Positions 57,317 through 64,000 of a DNA stretch of 64,000 nt are shown here, one piece after another; positions within the stretch are counted from its first letter, which is position 1, and each line of letters opens with the position of its first letter. Below the pieces are notes generated by a model. That model saw only the letters and a list, made by a program, of their open reading frames with translations, did no database searches and was not told the DNA's origin. A program made the translations under genes and the position numbers. Source of the stretch: Bidens hawaiensis (lineage: Eukaryota; Streptophyta; Magnoliopsida; Asterales; Asteraceae). The stretch is taken from the NCBI GenBank assembly GCA_021521415.1, contig JAIQDT010014326.1:62001-126000 (forward strand). The letters are read 5' to 3'.

Positions 57317-60300
57317 TTACTCGGGATTGATCATCCCGTTTAGCTCAATTAGGTTTTGAAATCTGGATTTATCAAACGCTTTTGTAAACAAGTCAGCAAA
57401 ATTTTCAAGTGTATCAACTTTTTCGATCTTTATCAGTTTCTTCTCAGCACAATCCCGTATGAAGTGATGACGAATGTCAATATGCTTAGTTTTACTGTGC
57501 TTCACGGGATTGTTAATTACTGAGATGGCGGCAGTGTTATCAATTAAAATAGGAGTAAGTAAGAAATTCAGACCATAGTCGCGCAATTGTTGCTGAATCC
57601 ACAAAACCTGAGAGCAGCAGTGGGATGATGCCATGTATTCAGCTTCGCATGTTGAAATTGCAACTGATGTCTGTTTCTTGCACTGCCAGGAAACTAATCT
57701 TCCTCCAAGAAACTGACAGCCTCCTGTTGTTGACTTCCGACTCTGATTACATCCACCATAATCAGAATCTGTATATGCCACCAGTTCAACGTCTCCTCCC
57801 TTTGGGTACCACAAACCTAGTTTCGGCTTGCCCTTAAGATACCGCAAAATCCTCTTCACACCTTTCATGTGAGATTCCTTTGGGTTTGCCTGAAAACGAG
57901 CACAAAGACAAACAGAAAACATTATATCGGGCCTAGAAGCAGTTAAATACATTAATGAACCTATTATCGCCCGATACAGAGTAGGGTCCACATCTGCGTC
58001 ACCATCTGATTCAGCGCCCAATTTGTGATTGACGCAGATTGGGTTGTCATATGGAGAACTGTCCTCCATCTTGAATCTCTTCAGCACATCATGAACATAC
58101 TTTGTTTGATGAATGAACATCCCATCCTTCTTCTGATCAACCTGCAATCCTAGAAAGAAGGTTAGTTCACCCATAGCACTCATCTCGAATCGTTTCTTCA
58201 TGACAGCCTCAAAATCCTGACACATGGATACTCTTGATGCAGCAAAAATGATATCATCCACGTAGACTTGAACCAGTAAGAATTCACATCCTTCTCTCTT
58301 CACAAACAGTGTACTGTCGATCAATCCCCTTGCAAAACCATTTTCCAGCAAGTAGTCTGATAACGTTGAATACCAGGCACGAGGTGCCTGATGTAACCCA
58401 TATAACGCCTTGCTCAACCTGTATACGTGATCCGGAAAGTCTGGGTCAGGAAAACCCGGAGGTTGCTCAACAAACACAACCTCATCAACTTTCCCGTTAA
58501 GAAACGCGCTCTTCACATCCAACTGAAACACCTTCATCTTTTTAGATGCAGCAAACGCCAAAAACAATCTAATCGCTTCTAACCGGGCAACAGGAGCGAA
58601 AACCTCATTGTAGTCAATACCCTCTTGCTGATTAAAACCTTTAACAACCAGCCTCGCCTTATTTCTCACGATAATCCCCTTTTCATCTCTCTTGCACTTG
58701 AACACCCATTTCGTGCCTATAGCATGCACATTCTTTGGTTTTTCAACCAAAGTCCAAACTTCCATTTTTTCGAACTGAGCCAACTCTTCTTGCATGGCTT
58801 CGACCCACGAGCTGTCCTTTAAAGCCATTTGATAATTCTTCGGTTCAACTTGGCTTATGAAGCAAGAGTACAAACATTCGTTCATGATACCTGTATCTTT
58901 AATGCTTGTATAAACACAGGTGTGCTCATTCAAGCTACTTCTGGTTTGTACACTAGAGGACACATCACCTATAACATTCTCCAATGGGTGATCTTTGTGA
59001 ATTCTCGTGGTCGGAACAGCACCGACATGCAAATTGTCTTCCAAGTTTGAAGAGATCTCATCTATGGTAGTTTCAGGCTGAGAGTGAAAAGGATTAATAA
59101 ACTCATCTTCAGTTGAGGCCGCAGGGGTATCGATAGGGTTTGATGTGGAAGGCTGAGATTTTTCTGTCATCTGATGTTGCACTACCTCCTCTTCCTCATC
59201 AAATATCATCTTCGTCACTGCTCTTTCGTCTTCTTCAGAAATTTCCAAAGTAGGTACGTTAAACGACTTAAAAAGTTTAACATAGTCAAACAGCTCAGCA
59301 GGTCCATTGCTTGGTTTTGGCGGTTGGTAACTAGTAATGTCGGTGTTACAAACCACCTCCACCTTGCAAGTTGTCGTATTGAAGACCCGTCTGTTGGGAG
59401 TCCCAACAACATAACCGACTAGGATTCCCTCATCAGCTACTTCACCAAATTTCGAATTAGTCTTCAAAATCGAACAAGGAGACCCAAAAGGTTCAAGACC
59501 GCACAAGTTGGGCTTCCTTCCGTGCATAAGCTCGTAACAAGTTTTTCCAAGTCTCTTAACGGTTAACACCCGATTCAGAACATAGCAGGCTGTAGCAACT
59601 GCTTCAGCCCAGAACATCACAGGAAGCTTTGAGTCTGCCAGCATAGTTCTGGCTCCTTCAATCAACGTTCGGTTCTTCCTTTCAGCTACTCCGTTCTGTT
59701 GTGGAGTATACGGAGCGCTGTATTGATGCTCAATACCCTTCTGAAGACAAAAGATTTCCATCTCAAAGTTCTTGAACTCTGTCCCATTGTCGCTTCTGAT
59801 AAATTTAACTGATTTACTCATGACGTTCTCGACTTTTGTAATTAGATTCTTCACCATCTGAGTCGTCTCGTCTTTCGTTTTCAGAAAATATACCCACGAG
59901 TATCGCGAGTAATCATCAGTTATCACCAAGCAGTAAGAAGTACCGCCTAGACTTTGTACATTCACTGGACCGAAGAGATCCATATGAAGTAGTTCTAGAG
60001 TACCAGCAATTGAGTTGATCGTCTTGATGAGATGGCTTTTCTTGTGTTGTTTTCCCTTCTTGCACGCTATGCATTTATCTTCAAAGTTGAAACTCTTTAA
60101 GGGAACGCCCATCACAAGCCCATTTTTGACAATGAAGTTCATCTTACGAAGATGAATATGTCCCATTCTCCTGTGCCATAATTCTGATTCTGATTCGCTT
60201 GCCTTTGTCATTAAACAGGATTCTCCGGTGGCCATTTCAGTAGACCTCATATCCATCACGTATGTATTCGTTTCACGTGGAGCTTTCATTACTATCCATT

Positions 60301-60664
60301 CTTCAGGTATATGAAAACCAGGCTTCAATACAATCGCTTCATTCTTAGTGAAATGGACAGTGTATTCTTTATCACAAATCTGCGACACACTCAGCAGATT
60401 GTGCTTTAATTCCTCCACAAAGTTTACATTTTCAAGTGTCATTTTCCCATTTGACACAGTTCCTCTACCAGTTATCCTTCCTCCGCTATCACCAGCAAAA
60501 CTAACTCTAGCTCCCTGAACAGGTTTTAAATCTTGCAACAAGTGTTTGTTGCCAGTCATGTGCCGGGAACAGCCGCTATCTACAATCCAAAGATTGTTGG
60601 CAGCCCTGTTCAACTGTTCCTGCACAATAAAACAAAGAGTTAGAATCTTGGGACCCAAGACCAA
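57317..60664 (-). CDS. Copia Pol of element D (protease, integrase, RT, RNase H)
   Basis: 1115 open codons. Protease VDSGCSRHMTG at residue 28. Pre-integrase zinc region ELWHRRMGHIHLRKMNF and CIACKKGKQHKKSH (about 160-210). Integrase core with HMDLFGPVNVQSLGG, FIRSDNGTEFKNF and YTPQQNGVAERKNRTLIEG. Reverse transcriptase from SWVEAMQEELAQFEKMEVW through LDVKSAFLNGKVDEVVF to VQVYVDDIIFAAS (catalytic Asp pair). RNase H with LVAYTDSDYGGCNQSRKSTT, AISTCEAEYMASSHC and KTKHIDIRHHFIRDCAEKK. Ends LIELNGMINPE. No ATG lies near the start: the frame opens at 60664 one frame off the gag linker that precedes it (-1), so it would need frameshifting, splicing or a longer gag context. Catalytic motifs all look intact. 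This is the order PR-INT-RT-RH of Ty1/copia, SIRE lineage. Confidence 0.9.
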   Translation of the reverse strand: MVLGPKILTLCFIVQEQLNRAANNLWIVDSGCSRHMTGNKHLLQDLKPVQGARVSFAGDSGGRITGRGTVSNGKMTLENVNFVEELKHNLLSVSQICDKEYTVHFTKNEAIVLKPGFHIPEEWIVMKAPRETNTYVMDMRSTEMATGESCLMTKASESESELWHRRMGHIHLRKMNFIVKNGLVMGVPLKSFNFEDKCIACKKGKQHKKSHLIKTINSIAGTLELLHMDLFGPVNVQSLGGTSYCLVITDDYSRYSWVYFLKTKDETTQMVKNLITKVENVMSKSVKFIRSDNGTEFKNFEMEIFCLQKGIEHQYSAPYTPQQNGVAERKNRTLIEGARTMLADSKLPVMFWAEAVATACYVLNRVLTVKRLGKTCYELMHGRKPNLCGLEPFGSPCSILKTNSKFGEVADEGILVGYVVGTPNRRVFNTTTCKVEVVCNTDITSYQPPKPSNGPAELFDYVKLFKSFNVPTLEISEEDERAVTKMIFDEEEEVVQHQMTEKSQPSTSNPIDTPAASTEDEFINPFHSQPETTIDEISSNLEDNLHVGAVPTTRIHKDHPLENVIGDVSSSVQTRSSLNEHTCVYTSIKDTGIMNECLYSCFISQVEPKNYQMALKDSSWVEAMQEELAQFEKMEVWTLVEKPKNVHAIGTKWVFKCKRDEKGIIVRNKARLVVKGFNQQEGIDYNEVFAPVARLEAIRLFLAFAASKKMKVFQLDVKSAFLNGKVDEVVFVEQPPGFPDPDFPDHVYRLSKALYGLHQAPRAWYSTLSDYLLENGFARGLIDSTLFVKREGCEFLLVQVYVDDIIFAASRVSMCQDFEAVMKKRFEMSAMGELTFFLGLQVDQKKDGMFIHQTKYVHDVLKRFKMEDSSPYDNPICVNHKLGAESDGDADVDPTLYRAIIGSLMYLTASRPDIMFSVCLCARFQANPKESHMKGVKRILRYLKGKPKLGLWYPKGGDVELVAYTDSDYGGCNQSRKSTTGGCQFLGGRLVSWQCKKQTSVAISTCEAEYMASSHCCSQVLWIQQQLRDYGLNFLLTPILIDNTAAISVINNPVKHSKTKHIDIRHHFIRDCAEKKLIKIEKVDTLENFADLFTKAFDKSRFQNLIELNGMINPE

Positions 60665-60760
60665 TTGGTCTTGGATCGATACGTCCCGTACCCTGGCTTT
60701 CTCAAGTTAGCATCAGGATAAGTTCTGTAAGCCCTGTTAGGGTATCTCCTTGCAAAAACC
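60637..60760 (-). pseudogene. Remnant of gag C-terminal linker of element D
   Basis: Minus strand frame QVFARRYPNRAYRTYPDANL, RKPGYGTYRSKTNWSWVPRF, stop. The Tyr/Arg/Pro-rich linker between zinc knuckle and protease in SIRE-type Gag. The capsid and zinc-knuckle parts are absent; upstream sequence goes directly into the leader repeats. Confidence 0.55.
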
Positions 60761-60799
60761 TGAAAAACCTGGAAAAAACAAAAAAAATATTAAAACAGC

Positions 60800-61110
60800 T
60801 CAGTAGGCGAAGTTAAGAATAACTTCGCTTGAAGGTTAACTTCGCTGAAAAGAGAACTTCGCTGAGATCTTAAATTCGCTTGAATTTGGCGAAGTTAAAA
60901 ATAACTTCGCTTAGCTCTGGTGAACTTATGAGTTGAGCGAACTTGGGTATGAAGCGAAGTTGCGGATAACTTCGCTAAGGCGAACTTATGAAGTGAGCGA
61001 AGTTGTGGTTAACTTCGCTAATCCTTATATCTTCGCCAAAAACCCTAATTCCAGCGACGGCAACTTCGCCTGAAGAATGGTAACTTCGCCCGATGAACGG
61101 TAACTTCGCC
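60800..61110. repeat. GCGAAGTT...AACTTCGC hairpin words, leader of D
   Basis: At least four hairpin pairs (near 60808, 60888, 60954, 60993) such as GGCGAAGTTAAGAATAACTT + CGC, plus single AACTTCGCC words up to 61110. Lies in the 5' leader of the element. Confidence 0.85.
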
Positions 61111-61299
61111 CGATGAACAGGGAAGTTTGTTCAGATCTGTTTTCGTCAATCCAGCAGCTCCCGATCAATGCAAAGGCTTGAAAATGACTGTCAAGCACTA
61201 GCAAAACTCAATCCCAACAAAAACACGTCCCGCGAATAGGTCAAACGAGACGTTTTCTACACCCGCGTGAAATCCCGAACCTCACAATCGAGCCGATTC

Positions 61300-61311
61300 G
61301 CTCTGATACCA
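61300..61311 (-). other. Primer binding site of element D
   Basis: Minus strand TGGTATCAGAGC, complementary to initiator tRNA-Met, two bases inside the 5' LTR boundary at 61314. Confidence 0.92.
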
Positions 61312-61313
61312 AT

Positions 61314-61734
61314 TGTAGGTTCCTGGACGGATCGTACACGGGATATCGCTAACAACGCAGGTGCGGAATCCCTGCGCAGGTAGTTACGAGTGTAGAGATA
61401 GAATCACACGAGCAATAAATCAACCACGTTATATTGATAACCGAACACGTGACTCACGGTCACTATTACAGAAAATAACACGTAACACCAATATGAAACA
61501 CACTGAAACAAACCCTAAACGACCAACACTCAAACTGTTTCAGCGAAACAGTTTTATACACGACAACTTCGCCATTGGCGAAGTTGTCTATAACTTCGCT
61601 GATTCAACAAGTTCGCCATAGCGAACTTGTTGACAACTTCGCGTATTACAAAACAATCATAAACAAAACATAATTACATTACAGACTCGATTACAAATGC
61701 TAGACTATGAACTACTGACACACATGTACCAACA
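61314..61734 (-). repeat. 5' LTR of element D
   Basis: Same 421-base sequence as 51891-52311; I saw no difference, including an identical 86-codon chance ORF. Followed by the target copy TTTTT. Confidence 0.97.
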
Positions 61735-62308
61735 TTTTTAACCCTAAATTATACTTTAACCCTATTTTGTTTCCATCTATGTAGTTTAGGGACTATATTT
61801 CAAAATCCGAAAAAAATATTATTATAATATTATATCTTATCACTCCATACCCGTTTTATTGGCCCAAACCCATTTAAGATCAAAAAATACCTTAACCCGT
61901 TTAGATTTCTTGTACCATAATCCTTGTTTTAAAAACGTAATTGATTCTGGAAAATCATCCATATACCAAAAACGAACCTTACCGACATGATTGATTTGGA
62001 AATTGTAATCTTTATTATATGAATTAACTTAGTTACAGACCGTCTTATACCGTGTTCTTGAATTACAATATACACATCATAATATTTCAATTAAACCTGG
62101 GTACACAATCATCTTGACGTCGCAGATCTTAACCCTATGGTTAATTACGTTTTATGAATCTGCAAGACCTTGTTTTCGTCTCTTCTACGGCCGCCGCTGC
62201 AACTCGTCGTCCTCCATCAATCTGACATCGTTATAGGAATCATTAACGGTTTATCCCGAATGGTTCATCTCTCTCACATCATCACTTATTTTTCGTTCCT
62301 CTTATCAG

Positions 62309-62714
62309 GTGAGTATTCACTCCCCTTTTTACTTATTTTTTTAACCTTTTTGGGGACACTTGCGTACAATGCAAACTGTGATCTTTGTGTTGCGTATCAA
62401 TTGAATGACTACTTGGTATTTTTTATATGCTTATGTGTTTACTGTTTTTATGGTTGGTTGGTATCTCATCCTCATCCACATAGTATGATCATACGATCGT
62501 CGTAGTGGCCAAAGCCCGATTCGCATTGGCAATGATTTCACCGACACTCATTACTTTCCCAACAATTTCATTGTTTATACTCACAGATAACAGTTTTGCC
62601 TATTTTACTCTATTATTTATATCATTATATATTATCATTTTGTTTGTGTCAAAACTGGTGAATCCACTCACTCAACATGTGTTCTTGACAAATATATCTT
62701 GTACGCATTTGCAG
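62309..62714 (+). other. Candidate leader intron in LTR F
   Basis: Donor-like TTATCAG|GTGAGTATTC at 62309; branch-like CTTGACA near 62685; acceptor-like TACGCATTTGCAG ending at 62714. 406 bases. Confidence 0.45.
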
Positions 62715-62958
62715 GTTATAGATTGGATTGCTTATCGAACTGAAGCTCACGTAGAGATTACCTTACGATGTTAAACATAAACAAGAATAGTTGGTTTTAT
62801 CTTTGAAATTTTCTCTATTTTTGTTGTACTTAAATGTTCGTTGACAATAAATAAATTAATTAGATATTGTCACTTTATAATTGCATGATAGTGCCTTGTG
62901 AGTTGTACAAAATTAGTTCGCGCCCCGGCATTCCGCCTTAGGTTGGGGTGTGACAGAT

Positions 62959-62971
62959 TGGTATTAGAGTC
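62959..62971 (+). other. Primer binding site of element F
   Basis: TGGTATTAGAGTC, three bases after the LTR end at 62955; initiator tRNA-Met type with changes. Confidence 0.8.
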
Positions 62972-64000
62972 GAATGTTTAAGATAGGTCGTTAGTGGTGC
63001 CTTATTAACATGTTCAGGAGCGCCATACGTGCTTATTTGTTTACCTAATATGTTCTATTTGATTGTTTACAGCTTACGTAATTACGTTCTAGATTAAGTA
63101 CTTATTTAACTGTTTAATTAATTGTTTATTTTATTTGTCATGCACACACACACAACTCCGAAGCTTTTCTTCACTCTAAACATATTTTATTACTCCGAGA
63201 CTATGTCTCATTCTCAAAATATTTTTATAACTCTTAGGCTATATCTCAATCTTAAAATATTTCTATTTGATTTTATTAAATTGCCTTTTATTGTCGGAAA
63301 ATTTTCTTGAGAATTTCCTAGCTTTGTTTTTGCTCTTTTTCACTTAGAACTAGAGAGTGTGACAAGATTCCCCGCCATAGTGGAAATTGTCATGAGACCG
63401 ACACTTTAAGCATATAATGTAATCGGCTAAACGATTACAGCGTTTATTGTGTTTTATTGTTTTTAAAATGTCTAGTCGGGTGTAAAACCATGGGACGCCA
63501 TGGACACGCCAACTGTACATTGCACAATTTGTTATATTTGCGATATTTTGTTGGAACATTATCATTTGTGGTGATACATGAGATGTTTCAGCTACTTGTG
63601 CTTGAGTTCGTTTATTCGTTACTTAGTTTGGTCACTCAAATCGCCATATAACGCTCATAGGCCGACAATTGATTCGTTGATTCGTTAATTAAGTCGGGCC
63701 ATTAAAATTGCCATGTAACGCTCATGGGAGGCCAACTAACATATTTGTTTTGGTTTTGGTATCCTAATAAGTTGGGAAACAAAATGCCATGGAAAGCTCA
63801 TAGGAAACCCAACACATCGAAGAAAATTCTTTATTTGTTTATTTGTTTGATTTTATACGATACGATTTATGATCTGATTTAATTATTTAATTATTCTATT
63901 ATTAACTTATTACATCAATTTTGAATCAAGAGCTATTGATTCGAACTATTCTTACACTCAAAACATTTTTATTCCCTTGATCGGATACAAATTATTCGTT
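62972..64000 (+). other. Leader of element F, non-coding to window end
   Basis: No ORF of note. Near 63635-63815 a block recurs three times about 70-75 bases apart: CGCCATATAACGCTCATAGG, TGCCATGTAACGCTCATGGG and TGCCATGGAAAGCTCATAGG, each followed by a CCAAC or CCGAC word. Confidence 0.6.

Larger units (their letters stand above)
51891..61734 (-). mobile_element. Young SIRE-type Ty1/copia element D
   Basis: 9844 bases with two 421-base LTRs that look identical (51891-52311, 61314-61734), target duplication TTTTT on both sides (51886-51890, 61735-61739), initiator tRNA-Met primer site (61311-61300), purine tract (52322-52312), open pol (60664-57317), conserved spacer (about 57316-55170) and env-like ORF (55165-52376). 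Most of gag is missing: only a 30-residue linker remains before pol. It cannot make its own particle, so its recent insertion points to help from related elements. Confidence 0.95.
51715..64000 (+). mobile_element. Gypsy element F, 5' LTR and leader, runs off window
   Basis: LTR starts TGTAACAACTCGG at 51715, is interrupted by D (51891-61734) and ends CCTTAGGTTGGGGTGTGACA at 62955. A primer site TGGTATTAGAGTC follows. Without D the LTR is about 1.39 kb. After it lies over 1 kb of leader without ORF; gag would be beyond 64000. The LTR type is that of A, H and G. Confidence 0.8.

Overview
The window is nuclear DNA of a flowering plant. It is AT-rich and has plant-type introns, a plant meiotic PHD-finger gene, an inserted piece of mitochondrial DNA, and long nested LTR retrotransposons. 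The SIRE-type copia elements carry a long extra ORF after pol; from memory this ORF type is common in Asteraceae genomes, so Asteraceae is my inference, not a proof. No database search was possible.

Layout. 1-1500: a fragment of a gypsy-type transposon protein and a mitochondrial insert carrying broken atp6. 2033-4314 (minus): a three-exon MMD1/DUET-like PHD-finger gene, the only clear host gene, with one frameshift in exon 3. 4556-8231: a decayed Ty3/gypsy element (E) cut in its reverse transcriptase by a SIRE-type Ty1/copia element (B, minus, 8232-31704). B's downstream env-like ORF is split by a gypsy solo LTR (H, 14740-26412, TSD AATGG), and H is split by a complete Tekay/Del-like chromovirus (A, 15652-25093, TSD CCCCC, LTRs alike wherever compared, intact 1483-codon gag-pol). 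This is four levels of nesting. 31705-37607: the LTR and leader of another gypsy element (G, minus), holding a small copia derivative (C, 32473-35886, TSD GCATG). 37.9-44.6 kb: two Helitron arms facing each other around TA microsatellites, a small MITE and a 5.2 kb element with terminal inverted repeats. hAT-type MITEs lie at 42513-43078 (inside the 5.2 kb element) and at 44685-45368. 45.4-51.7 kb: a Harbinger-like ORF remnant, degenerate repeats, a Helitron 3' end and a long-hairpin MITE. 51715-64000: a gypsy element (F, plus, running off the window) whose 5' LTR is split by a young SIRE-type element (D, minus, 51891-61734, TSD TTTTT), which has an intact pol, lost most of gag, and has a frameshifted env-like ORF.

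Most noteworthy signals. (1) The non-coding spacer between pol and the env-like ORF is conserved in three SIRE-type elements (B, C, D). In C and D it contains tandem units with two hairpins each, whose stems differ in sequence but keep pairing. (2) Both env-like ORFs (B and D) start just after a splice-acceptor-like site, as expected for a spliced subgenomic mRNA. (3) Four independent gypsy LTRs (A, H, F, G) share a donor-like AGGTGAGT, a CTGAY/TTGAC branch-like site and an acceptor-like CAG, which suggests a leader intron inside the LTR. (4) SIRE elements B and D each repeat their own short palindromic word in the LTR and in the spacer (for D also in the leader).
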